This document shows positions 1 through 9,500 of a stretch of DNA of 64,000 nt, one piece after another. Position 1 is the stretch's first letter, and each line of letters starts with the position of its first letter. Position numbers and translations under genes: made by a program. The DNA is from Bacteroides ovatus (lineage in GTDB: Bacteria > Bacteroidota > Bacteroidia > Bacteroidales > Bacteroidaceae). The stretch is from contig NZ_CP012938.1 in assembly GCF_001314995.1 (NCBI RefSeq), forward strand, positions 806,001 through 870,000, in the 5' to 3' direction. The notes under the pieces are model-generated. The model made no database searches. It was not told where the DNA came from and saw only the letters and a program-made list of their open reading frames with translations.

Positions 1-128
1 CAGGATGCTGATAAACTCAATTTGCATTTTTAATAAATAATGAAACAGTTTATTATAAACGGGTCTTACATTTATAATAAACGATATTCGGGATAATTCA
101 CTAAGTAGGCACGAATATATTAAACAAA

Positions 129-170
129 ATGGGGTGAAATCCATGTAGATTCCACCCCATTTCTATTCTT
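129..170. terminator. Hairpin terminator, probably bidirectional
   Basis: The arms at 129-141 and 148-160 (ATGGGGTG/CACCCCAT core) pair almost perfectly around a short loop. A T-rich tail (161-170) follows on the plus strand and a T-rich stretch also follows on the minus strand. It lies downstream of the minus-strand acetyltransferase gene. The rest of 1-294 holds no gene I can support, only A+T-rich sequence with two near-identical TTTATnATAAACG words at 49-61 and 71-83. Confidence 0.6.
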
Positions 171-294
171 TCAGACACATATTTATGTTTCTGTAAATTC
201 TCTTTATGTCTTTATTTTTGTATATATCATATCTGTTGTCTGCTAATTGGTTATTATCAATATACGAAATTAAAAGAGGAAAGTCAATAGCATT

Positions 295-825
295 TTAAAA
301 TTTGATGTGATACAACACATGCCTGCACAACGGATGCTCACCAGGGACAAGCGGATGATCGAATTCCCTCACTCGTTCCATTCCTATTTTCTGCATTACA
401 CGTTCTGACCGTTGGTTGAGAAGGGAAGTAAAAGAAAAGAGTTCTTTTATATCCGTTTTATTGCGCGTATACTCCAAACATGCATTTGCAGCTTCAGGAG
501 CATAACCCTGTCCCCAATATTCGTGTGCTAACCGCCAGCCTATTTCTATGCCCGGAGCAAAGTCAACATCAAATGTAATCTGATGTAGTCCGGTATAGCC
601 CATAAAAGCATGATCTTCTTTTCGTTCTACGGCATACAAACCGAAGCCACAGGTTTGGAACTCATTTTGAATACGCTGATAAAAGGCAAATGATTCTTCC
701 GATGACAATGAATTAAGAAAAAACTCCATCACATTCGGATCGGCATTCATACGGGCAAAAAACGGGATGTCTTCTTCTTTCCAGTCGCGGAGAATCAGAC
801 GGGGTGTTTCTATATACTTTTGCAT
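295..825 (-). CDS. GNAT family N-acetyltransferase (RimJ/RimL-like)
   Basis: A 176-residue single-domain acetyltransferase that would use acetyl-CoA to acetylate an amine or protein N-terminus; the substrate is unknown. The N-terminal motif ETPRLILRDWKEED is typical of the RimJ/RimL branch, and the region with GYAPEAANACLEY corresponds to the acetyl-CoA binding motif. No signal peptide is present, so it should be cytoplasmic. I chose the ATG at 825 because the longer reading starts with a TTG at 849 that lies inside the -7 promoter box (847-854) and so cannot be in the mRNA. It stands alone, ahead of a hairpin at 129-160. Family confidence is high; the specific function is unknown. Confidence 0.85.
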   Translation of the reverse strand: MQKYIETPRLILRDWKEEDIPFFARMNADPNVMEFFLNSLSSEESFAFYQRIQNEFQTCGFGLYAVERKEDHAFMGYTGLHQITFDVDFAPGIEIGWRLAHEYWGQGYAPEAANACLEYTRNKTDIKELFSFTSLLNQRSERVMQKIGMERVREFDHPLVPGEHPLCRHVLYHIKF

Positions 826-846
826 AATAATGATAATAATGGAATG

Positions 847-854
847 CAAAGATA
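847..854 (-). promoter_or_regulatory. -7 box of the acetyltransferase gene
   Basis: TATCTTTG on the minus strand matches the Bacteroides sigma-ABfr -7 consensus TAnnTTTG and lies 22 bases before the ATG at 825. It settles the start codon of that gene. Confidence 0.65.
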
Positions 855-939
855 CAATTCTTTTTTCCTTGTTGGAGGTTATTCATTATTATAAGTATTA
901 ACTATTATTCATTGAATCCCCTCTTCACTTATAGTCAGT

Positions 940-3372
940 CTAGTCGGCAGCATGGTACGGATGTGTAAACCAGAAGCAGGAACCTATTCCTTCGGTCGAA
1001 TCCACGCCAATTTCTCCTCCCATTTGGGAAACAATGCTTTTGCAAATAGAAAGTCCGAGTCCTGTACCCTGAACAAAGGTATTGAGCTTCACAAAACGTT
1101 CGAATATACTCTTTTGCTTTTCTTCCGGTATTCCCATTCCGGTGTCGCGCACATAAAATTTTATTTTCTGATGGGATACTTGTTCATATCCCAGGGTGAT
1201 ACTGCCTTGCTGGGTGAACTTTAATGCGTTATTTATAAAGTTACTGATTACTTGGGTGAATCTGTTTTTATCCGTATAGAGATAACATTCCAGCAATGGT
1301 TCCTCAAAAATCAATTCAACACCTTTACTCACTTTCATACTCATTGATTTGATGATTTCAGTACACGTCTCATTTACATCCACATTGGTATATACAAAAT
1401 TAAATGTTCCCGCTTCGATTTTCGAAAGATCGAGAATATCCGATATCAGTTGCAAGAGAAGTTCATTATTCTCTTGCACAATCTTGATATATTCCTGCCG
1501 TTCGCTTCTGCTGTCCGTTTCTGCCAGAAGACTGGAAAAACCGACAATTGCATTGAGAGGAGTACGGATCTCATGACTCATGTTAGCCAGGAAAGCCGAC
1601 TTCAGACGATCCAGTTCTTCCGCTTTGTCACGAGCTATAATCAATTTCTGTTCAGTCTCTTTCAAAGGCGTGATGTCATAATTGATACACAACATCTCAA
1701 TAATACCGTCTTGCGGACGGTAATCTCTGACCATCACATTGATGCTGGTCCATGTATATTTGCCATTCTCCCTGCATACACGAACTTCTTTACGCAAACT
1801 GGTTGCCTTTCCCGTTTTCACTTCACCTACAAAGTTTTTCAGAACAGCCTGATCTTCAGGAACTACATGTGCATATACTCCAATAACCTGTGGCATGGGA
1901 GTACCTTCTTTTTCACCCAAATTCCTGTACCATGTATCTTGGGCATATCCGTCTCTTGTCAATACATTGAAATGAGCAAATCCTACCTTGGCATAATCAC
2001 CGATTAGAAGAAACAGATTCTCAAACTCCTGTATCTTGGTGTATGCATTGGTCGTTTCCGTTGTATCTATATTGATAAACAGATAGTTGATAAATCGATT
2101 TTGAGAATCATAGAGAGCAGTAACCTTAGTAGTAAGATTAATAATCCCATTTCTCCGGCTATCTACATATTGATTTATTTTTGAGAAGTCATAATTGATG
2201 GAGAAGTTTACATCTTCTTTCGCTCTCAATCTCTCTTTAACCTCTAAAGGAATATTGGGATTGTCGAACAGATTAACTCCCAATGCTTCATTCTTGTCAG
2301 ACAAGCCGAATATTTCAAGCTCTTTATCATTAATATCTACCAGATAACCGTCTTTGTCGTAAAGTTCGACGCCTGCCGGAAGGTTCTTATAGATGTTTCT
2401 CAATATCTTCTCGCTGTTGTCCAAAGCAAGACGATCTTCTTTGGCTTGTAATTCCGACTTTCGCAATTCGATGCAAATACTGATAATATTAGCAAGAGAG
2501 GAGAAGCATTGATAATCCACATTGCTCCAGCTACGCTGCGTTCTTACCATATCAATTCCCATATAGCCCCATACCTCTTCTTTAGAGATTAGCGGAACTA
2601 CCATCAGCGACTTGATATCTTGCATCTCCAACGTCTGACGATATTCCGCAGCTTCTTCGGGCATGTCGTCCAGCGTGTTCAGAATGATAGCCCTTCTTTC
2701 GGCTATCTGATGATTCCACCAGGTAGAAGGATCCCAGGGAATATTGCTCAAGAATTCCTGTTCCTTGGATATTCCTTCGGCGGTAACCTCATAAGTGCAA
2801 TCCTGGCGTTGTTCTTTTCTGTTTATTTCGAAGATATAGATACGATCGCCCAAAAACTGGTTGAGGAGATCTCCTAATGTCTTGTTAACCACTTGAGTGA
2901 CATCATCACATTGCAGAAAAGCAAGCAATGAATATGAAATATTAGTTTGTTGGTAAAGCAGATTGCTCACTTGAAAGAAATCAATGTTTTCATTCGTAGT
3001 ATCGATCGGTCTGTCAATATATTGCAGTAAGCCTGTCATATTCCTATATCCCTCTTTATCGGGCTTTTGGAAATTAATCTTAGAGTACACCCATATTTCT
3101 CCGTCTTTTGCCCGGATTGGGAACATCTGTTCGTATGTCTCCAGATAAGAAAGAGACATATATTCATTTTTAAGACGCAGCCGGTGATCTTCACGTATTC
3201 TTTGGTGAAATTCGGTGAAACTGATGCGGTTACTTTCAAGGCCGAGTAAGTCAACAATAAAGTCAGAGCAGATATATTCTTTATTCTTCAAATCTGACTC
3301 CCACCATCCCATTTTGGCCATTTGTGCTATCTGAACGTATTTTTCATAGTCATAATTTGTTTGTTCTTTCAT
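940..3372 (-). CDS. PAS/GAF sensor histidine kinase, soluble, orphan
   Basis: An 810-residue kinase with no clear membrane segment or signal peptide. Domain order by reading: PAS-like (about 14-115), GAF (about 150-305), PAS (about 325-445), PAS (about 455-570), HisKA with the phospho-accepting His600 in the motif SHEIRTPLN, and HATPase_c with DTGMGIP and GTGLGL near the end. There is no receiver domain and no adjacent response regulator, so its partner is unknown. The GAF and PAS repertoire suggests sensing of a cytoplasmic small molecule, redox state or cofactor. It diverges from the GH138-type gene across a 216-base region but has its own -7 box (3416-3423), so shared control is not implied. 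Confidence 0.9.
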   Translation of the reverse strand: MKEQTNYDYEKYVQIAQMAKMGWWESDLKNKEYICSDFIVDLLGLESNRISFTEFHQRIREDHRLRLKNEYMSLSYLETYEQMFPIRAKDGEIWVYSKINFQKPDKEGYRNMTGLLQYIDRPIDTTNENIDFFQVSNLLYQQTNISYSLLAFLQCDDVTQVVNKTLGDLLNQFLGDRIYIFEINRKEQRQDCTYEVTAEGISKEQEFLSNIPWDPSTWWNHQIAERRAIILNTLDDMPEEAAEYRQTLEMQDIKSLMVVPLISKEEVWGYMGIDMVRTQRSWSNVDYQCFSSLANIISICIELRKSELQAKEDRLALDNSEKILRNIYKNLPAGVELYDKDGYLVDINDKELEIFGLSDKNEALGVNLFDNPNIPLEVKERLRAKEDVNFSINYDFSKINQYVDSRRNGIINLTTKVTALYDSQNRFINYLFINIDTTETTNAYTKIQEFENLFLLIGDYAKVGFAHFNVLTRDGYAQDTWYRNLGEKEGTPMPQVIGVYAHVVPEDQAVLKNFVGEVKTGKATSLRKEVRVCRENGKYTWTSINVMVRDYRPQDGIIEMLCINYDITPLKETEQKLIIARDKAEELDRLKSAFLANMSHEIRTPLNAIVGFSSLLAETDSRSERQEYIKIVQENNELLLQLISDILDLSKIEAGTFNFVYTNVDVNETCTEIIKSMSMKVSKGVELIFEEPLLECYLYTDKNRFTQVISNFINNALKFTQQGSITLGYEQVSHQKIKFYVRDTGMGIPEEKQKSIFERFVKLNTFVQGTGLGLSICKSIVSQMGGEIGVDSTEGIGSCFWFTHPYHAAD

Positions 3373-3415
3373 ATTGTTTGCTCTTGTTTTCTGTTTTATA
3401 TTATAAGCTAGCCGG

Positions 3416-3423
3416 CAAAGATA
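3416..3423 (-). promoter_or_regulatory. -7 box of the PAS/GAF kinase gene
   Basis: TATCTTTG on the minus strand, 43 bases before the start codon at 3372, matches TAnnTTTG. I see no good -33 TTTG at the right distance. Confidence 0.55.
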
Positions 3424-3511
3424 AGCATAACTTTTAAATAATGAGGAATTTGCATATCACAGCAGGGTGAAAGTGGAAATTTGGTGCTGAAAAGTGGAAA
3501 AAGAGACAAAT

Positions 3512-3537
3512 GAGTACAAACAGGGGATTATTTCGTC
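3512..3537 (+). promoter_or_regulatory. ECF-type promoter, site A (GH138-type gene)
   Basis: GAGTACAAA, 13 bases, then CGTC, with AGT eight bases further on. The same layout occurs at 12460, 38050, 52804 and (with TACATA) 58445. CGTC ends 51 bases before the ATG at 3589. No TAnnTTTG box is present between 3490 and 3589. I read GAGTACAAA as a -35 and CGTC as a -10 element for the ECF sigma factor at 57869-58420; an HTCS operator is the alternative. Confidence 0.6.
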
Positions 3538-3588
3538 TTTCTCTTAGTGAAGAAGTGAATTATATAATCTATAATATATATCAGAAGA

Positions 3589-6288
3589 ATGAAAAATACC
3601 AGATTATTCATGTTTGCGGCATGCACACTTTTTTTGGCAGCGTGTGGCAGGCAAACCGTGAAGATTATGACTCCGCCGGATGCGTCAAATCGTGTTTTGT
3701 TTGGTGCGGAGCAGTTACAGACGACCTTGGATAAAGCCGGTTATCAGGTAATGATGCAACAGGGAGACACGACATTCTCCGATCCCGAAATCAAAACGAT
3801 TCTCTTGACGGAAGTAAATGACACGACGCTCAAGAAAGAAGGTTTTCATATTTCGACGATGGGCAATCTGACCAGAGTGTCCGGCAGAGATGGGAGTGGT
3901 GTCATTTACGGGTGCCGTGAACTGATTGACCGTGTGAATGATTCGGATAGTAAGTTGAACTTCCCGGAGGAACTGAAAGACGGTCCTGAAATGGTATTGC
4001 GTGGTGCATGTGTAGGATTACAGAAGATGACCTACCTGCCGGGACATGGTGTATACGAATATCCGTATACGCCGGAAAGTTTCCCCTGGTTTTATGATAA
4101 AGAACAGTGGATTAAATACTTGGATATGCTGGTTGCCAACCGCATGAATTCGCTGTACCTTTGGAACGGTCATCCGTTTGCGTCATTGGTGAAACTGGAA
4201 GATTATCCGTTTGCATTGGAAGTAGATGAAGAAACGTTCAAAATGAACGAAGAAATGTTCTCTTTCCTCACAGAAGAAGCAGACAAACGCGGTATCTTTG
4301 TCATACAGATGTTTTATAATATCATTCTTTCCAAACCTTTTGCTGAACATTACGGACTGAAAACACAGGACCGTAACCGTCCCATTACTCCTCTGATTGC
4401 CGATTATACACGCAAGAGTATTGCCGCTTTCATTAAAAAGTATCCCAATGTAGGATTACTGGTTTGTCTGGGTGAAGCGATGTGTACAGTGGAGGACGAT
4501 GTGGAATGGTTTACAAAAACAATTATTCCGGGAGTGAAAGACGGATTACAGGCATTGGGACGTACAGATGAACCACCTCTTTTGTTGCGTGCGCACGACA
4601 CGGACTGTAAACTGGTGATGGATGCTGCTTTGCCGCTCTATAAGAATCTTTATACGATGCATAAGTATAATGGTGAATCGTTGACTACCTACGAACCTCG
4701 TGGTCCCTGGTCGAAAATTCATACGGATTTGAGTTCGTTGGGTTCCATTCATATCAGTAACGTACATATCCTGGCAAATTTGGAACCGTTCCGCTGGGGT
4801 TCTCCGGATTTCGTACAAAAGGCGGTCACTGCCATGCACAATGTACACGGTGCCAATGCGTTGCACCTTTATCCGCAGGCCTCATATTGGGACTGGCCTT
4901 ATACGGCGGACAAATTACCAAACAATGAACGTGAATTCCAGTTGGATCGCGATTGGATCTGGTATCAGACCTGGGGACGCTATGCGTGGAACTGCCATCG
5001 CGACCGTACAGATGAAATGGGTTACTGGGACCATCAGTTGGGCAAGTTCTACGGAACCTCTGACGAAAATGCAAGTAATATCCGTGTAGCATACGAAGAA
5101 AGCGGAGAGATTGCTCCGAAGTTGTTACGTCGTTTCGGTATTACAGAGGGAAATCGCCAAACGTTATTACTGGGTATGTTTATGAGTCAGCTTGTCAATC
5201 CGTACAAATATACGATCTATCCGGGATTCTATGAAAGCTGCGGACCAGAAGGAGAGAAGCTGATAGAGTATGTAGAAAAAGAATGGAAAAAGCAACCTCA
5301 TGTAGGTGAAATGCCTTTGGATATTGTTGCTCAAGTAATAGAACATGGAGATAGAGCGGTAGCGGCTATCGATAAAGCAGCAGGTTCCGTCTCTTCAAAT
5401 AAGGATGAATTTGCACGTTTGCAGAATGATATGCATTGTTATCGTGAATTTGCGTATGCGTTCAACCTGAAAGTGAAAGCTGCCAAACTGGTATTGGATT
5501 ATCAATGGGGAAAAGAGATTAAGAATCTTGAAGAAGCTATTCCTTTGATGGAACAAAGCTTGGAACATTATCGCAAATTGGTGGAACTGACGGATGAACA
5601 TTACTTATATGCCAACAGTATGCAGACTGCCCAACGTCGTATTCCTATCGGTGGAGATGATGGAAAGAACAAGACTTGGAAAGAACTGCTGGTACACTAT
5701 GAGAAGGAATTGGAGAATTTCAAAGCCAACCTCGCCTTGTTGAAAGAAAAACAGAATGGAAATGCAGTGACTGAAACTGTCGAGATTGCTGCCTGGACTC
5801 CTGCAAACGTGAAACTGATTTCTAATTATCCGACAGTGAAAGTGGATGAGGGTATTTCTTTATTTGTGGATGTTCCAGGTAAGATAGAAGCAGTAGCTCC
5901 GGAATTGAAAGGAATGAAGGCGCTCCGCTTTAATGGAAATGAGCAGAGAGAGAAAGGCACAAGCATCACTTTCGAAACGGATGCTCCGGTGAAATTGTTA
6001 GTCGCTTATTTCAAAGACGACCAGAAAAAGTATGCAAAAGCTCCGAAACTGGAAATCGATGCGTCAGCCAATGATTACGGTCAGGCGGAACCTGTATTGA
6101 CGAATGCTGTCCGTATCAATGGAATGCCTTTGGCAAATGTGCATGCATATAGTTTTCCGGCCGGAAAGCATACGTTGATGTTACCCAAAGGCTATCTGCA
6201 AGTGTTGGGATTCACGGCTGCGGAAACGAAAGTGCGTAATGCCAGGCTTGCCGGGGATGAAGAAACAATGGATTGGTTGTTTTATTAA
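3589..6288 (+). CDS. GH138-type alpha-galacturonidase, secreted lipoprotein
   Basis: An 899-residue secreted glycosidase. The N-terminus has a lipobox (LFLAACGR), so it is a probable lipoprotein. The front part resembles the N-terminal domain of alpha-glucuronidases, followed by a TIM-barrel-like region (NRMNSLYLWNGHPF; LVCLGEAMCT with Glu296 a candidate catalytic acid) and a C-terminal beta-rich domain after about residue 720. From memory, GH138 is represented by BT0997, which removes galacturonic acid from chain A of RG-II and lies beside the GH137-GH2 gene, the same arrangement as here. It is preceded by promoter site A and followed at its stop codon by repeat element R1. The GH138 assignment rests on length, context and memory, not on a search; GH115/GH67-like is the alternative. 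Confidence 0.7.
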   Translation: MKNTRLFMFAACTLFLAACGRQTVKIMTPPDASNRVLFGAEQLQTTLDKAGYQVMMQQGDTTFSDPEIKTILLTEVNDTTLKKEGFHISTMGNLTRVSGRDGSGVIYGCRELIDRVNDSDSKLNFPEELKDGPEMVLRGACVGLQKMTYLPGHGVYEYPYTPESFPWFYDKEQWIKYLDMLVANRMNSLYLWNGHPFASLVKLEDYPFALEVDEETFKMNEEMFSFLTEEADKRGIFVIQMFYNIILSKPFAEHYGLKTQDRNRPITPLIADYTRKSIAAFIKKYPNVGLLVCLGEAMCTVEDDVEWFTKTIIPGVKDGLQALGRTDEPPLLLRAHDTDCKLVMDAALPLYKNLYTMHKYNGESLTTYEPRGPWSKIHTDLSSLGSIHISNVHILANLEPFRWGSPDFVQKAVTAMHNVHGANALHLYPQASYWDWPYTADKLPNNEREFQLDRDWIWYQTWGRYAWNCHRDRTDEMGYWDHQLGKFYGTSDENASNIRVAYEESGEIAPKLLRRFGITEGNRQTLLLGMFMSQLVNPYKYTIYPGFYESCGPEGEKLIEYVEKEWKKQPHVGEMPLDIVAQVIEHGDRAVAAIDKAAGSVSSNKDEFARLQNDMHCYREFAYAFNLKVKAAKLVLDYQWGKEIKNLEEAIPLMEQSLEHYRKLVELTDEHYLYANSMQTAQRRIPIGGDDGKNKTWKELLVHYEKELENFKANLALLKEKQNGNAVTETVEIAAWTPANVKLISNYPTVKVDEGISLFVDVPGKIEAVAPELKGMKALRFNGNEQREKGTSITFETDAPVKLLVAYFKDDQKKYAKAPKLEIDASANDYGQAEPVLTNAVRINGMPLANVHAYSFPAGKHTLMLPKGYLQVLGFTAAETKVRNARLAGDEETMDWLFY

Positions 6289-6533
6289 TGGGAATTTAGC
6301 AGTTCGGCTGAAAGCCTTACAATTATATATTTATTGGGGTGCCCTGAAAGGGCTTAATTATATAGCGTAGGGCAACGCCCTACGAAAAAAACACACCAGT
6401 CACAAGCCCTGAAAGGGCGGAACTGTATACAATTATGCCCTTTCAGGGCGCAAATTCAGATTGTCGTTTTTACGTAGGGCGTTGCACGCTATATAATTAA
6501 GCCCTTTCAGGGCACTCCGCAAAATTATCATTT
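6287..6533. repeat. Nested palindromic element R1
   Basis: About 247 bases, starting at the stop codon of the GH138-type gene. It is nearly identical to the reverse complement of R2 (45281-45532). Its outer arms (6339-6384 and 6473-6515) are inverted repeats of each other, except that the right arm lacks three bases present in R2. Each arm carries two smaller hairpins, GCCCT-gaa-AGGGC and CGTAGGGC-aac-GCCCTACG; two more GCCCT hairpins sit in the middle (6402-6450). No protein is encoded. It resembles a MITE or BIME-like extragenic element. Confidence 0.85.
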
Positions 6534-6578
6534 AGTGGTTATGCACTATTTAAGTATTAAACGATTAGAAAAAGTATC

Positions 6579-9500
6579 ATGAAGAAGTTATTGCTGGCAG
6601 TTTTTAGTATAACCGCCACTTTCTCTCTGTATGCGCAACGGGAAGTTCCGCAGGAACGAATGGAGCAGATTTATGAGGAAGTAAAGACACCATACAAATA
6701 CGGGCTTGCAGTTGCCCCGGCAGACAATTTTCATAAGATTGATTGTCCTACCGTTTTTCGCCAGGGAGACAAGTGGCTGATGACTTATGTGGTTTACAAC
6801 GGCAAAGGTGGAACCGATGGTCGTGGTTACGAAACGTGGATAGCAGAAAGTGATAATTTGCTCGAATGGCGCACTTTGGGACGGATTCTTTCTTATCGGG
6901 ATGAAAAATGGGACTGCAATCAGCGTGGCGGATTTCCTGCATTGCCGGATATGGAATGGGGTGGAAGCTATGAGCTTCAGACTTATAAAGGTCGCCATTG
7001 GATGACTTATATCGGTGGTGAAGGAACGGGCTACGAAGCTGTAAAAGCTCCGCTTTATGTCGGACTGGCATGGACGAAAGGAGATATTTCTACGGCACAT
7101 GAATGGGAATCTCTGGACAAACCGATTTTGAGCATCCATGATAAAGATGCCCAATGGTGGGAAAAACTGACTCAATATAAGAGTACCGTTTATTGGGATA
7201 AAGATAAAACATTGGGAGCTCCGTTTGTGATGTATTACAACGCGGGCGGGCGTCATCCGGAAACGGATTTAAAGGGCGAACGTGTCGGCATTGCGCTTTC
7301 CAAAGATATGAAAACATGGAAACGCTACTCCGGAAATCCGGTCTTCGCGCACGAAGCAGATGGAACCATTACAGGAGATGCGCATATCCAAAAGATGGGA
7401 GATGTGTATGTGATGTTCTATTTCTCTGCTTTTGAACCTTCGCGTAAATATAAAGCATTCAATACATTTGCCGCCAGCTATGATTTGGTGAACTGGACAG
7501 ACTGGAAAGGGGCCGACCTGATTATTCCCTCCAAGAACTACGATGAACTGTTTGCTCATAAGAGCTATGTGGTAAAACATGATGGAGTGGTTTATCATTT
7601 CTATTGTGCGGTAAACAACGCAGAGCAACGTGGCATTGCCATTGCTACCAGTAAGCCGATGGGACGTTCGACTGTCCGTTTCCCGAAACCGGAAATCAAG
7701 AACCGCCGGCAGATCACTACATTGAATGAGGATTGGAAAACCTGGATTACAGAGGCAACTCATTTGAAAGGTAATTTTATGATGCGTGCGAAAACGGTGA
7801 ACATTCCTCATAACTGGGACGATTATTATGGATACCGCCAGTTGACACATGGAAACCTGCATGGAACAGCTATGTATGTGAAAGATTTCACGGCAGATGT
7901 AAAATCCGGGAAACGGTATTTCCTTCGTTTTGACGGAGTGGGTACATACGCCACCATTACAGTGAACGGAAAGAATTTCGGTCGCCACCCCATAGGACGC
8001 ACCACATTGACTTTGGATGTCACAGATGAATTGAAACAGGGAGTAAATCGCCTGGAAGTGAAAGCAGAGCATCCTGAAATGATTGCCGATATGCCTTGGG
8101 TATGCGGGGGATGTTCGTCGGAATGGGGATTCAGTGAGGGTTCCCAGCCATTAGGAATCTTCCGTCCTGTGGTATTGGAAGTAACGGATGAGATTCGTAT
8201 AGAACCTTTCGGTGTACATATTTGGAATGACGAAAAAGCTGCTAACGTATTTGTAGAAACAGAGGTTAAGAATTATAGTAAAACAACAGAAACGGTAGAG
8301 TTAGTCAATAAACTAAGCAATGCCGATGGAAAACAAGTTTTCCGTTTGGTTGAGAAAGTAACTTTAGCTCCGGGAGAAATGAAAGTGATTCGCCAGCAGG
8401 CTCCTGTTGAGAATCCTGTCTTGTGGAATACGGAAAATCCATATCTCTATAAATTGGCCAGCATGATTAAGCGTGATACGAAAACAACTGATGAAATTTC
8501 GACACCTTTCGGCATTCGTACCATTAGCTGGCCGGTAAAACGAAACGATGGAGACGGACGTTTTTACCTGAATGGGAAGCCCGTGTTTATCAATGGAGTA
8601 TGCGAGTATGAGCATCAGTTTGGACAAAGCCATGCGTTCAGCAATGAACAGGTTGCTGCAAGGGTAAAACAGATACGTGCGGCCGGTTTCAATGCATTCC
8701 GGGATGCTCATCAGCCCCATCATCTCGATTATCAGAAGTACTGGGATGAAGAGGGAATCTTGTTTTGGACACAATTTTCCGCCCATGTGTGGTATGACAC
8801 TCCGGAGTTTCGTGAGAACTTTAAAAAGTTGCTTCGTCAATGGGTGAAAGAACGTCGTAATTCCCCGTCAGTGGTGATGTGGGGATTGCAGAATGAAAGC
8901 ACTTTGCCTCGTGAGTTTGCACAGGAGTGCAGTGATATTATTCGGGAGATGGATCCGACTGCAAAGACAATGCGTGTCATAACAACCTGTAATGGCGGTG
9001 AAGGTACAGACTGGAATGTAATTCAAAATTGGAGTGGTACGTATGGAGGAGATGTGACGAAATACGGTCGTGAACTCTCTCAAACGAACCAATTATTGAA
9101 CGGGGAATATGGAGCGTGGAGAAGTATCGACCTGCATACGGAACCGGGAGATTTCCAGGTGAACGGAGTGTGGAGTGAAGACCGTATGTGTCAGCTGATG
9201 GAAACTAAAATCCGTTTGGCAGAACAGGCTAAAGATAGTGTTTGCGGACAATTCCAGTGGATATACAGCAGTCATGATAATCCCGGACGTCGTCAACCGG
9301 ATGAAGCGTATCGCAAGATAGATAAAGTAGGTCCGTTCAATTATAAAGGATTGGTTACTCCGTGGGAAGAACCATTAGACGTATATTATATGTATCGCGC
9401 CAACTATGTTCCGGCTGCAAAAGATCCGATGGTTTACCTGGTATCACATACATGGGCCAACCGCTTTGAAAAAGGACGTCGCCGTGCCACTATCGAGGCT

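Noticed and set aside
6339..6515. Repeated GCCCTGAAAGGGC words as a possible CRISPR array
   Set aside because: The words face each other as inverted pairs within one palindromic element, spacers are not unique and equal in length, and no cas gene is present.
7269..8072. Long open frame on the minus strand inside the GH137-GH2 gene
   Set aside because: It is a shadow of a well-supported protein with catalytic motifs on the plus strand; no promoter or family feature supports it.
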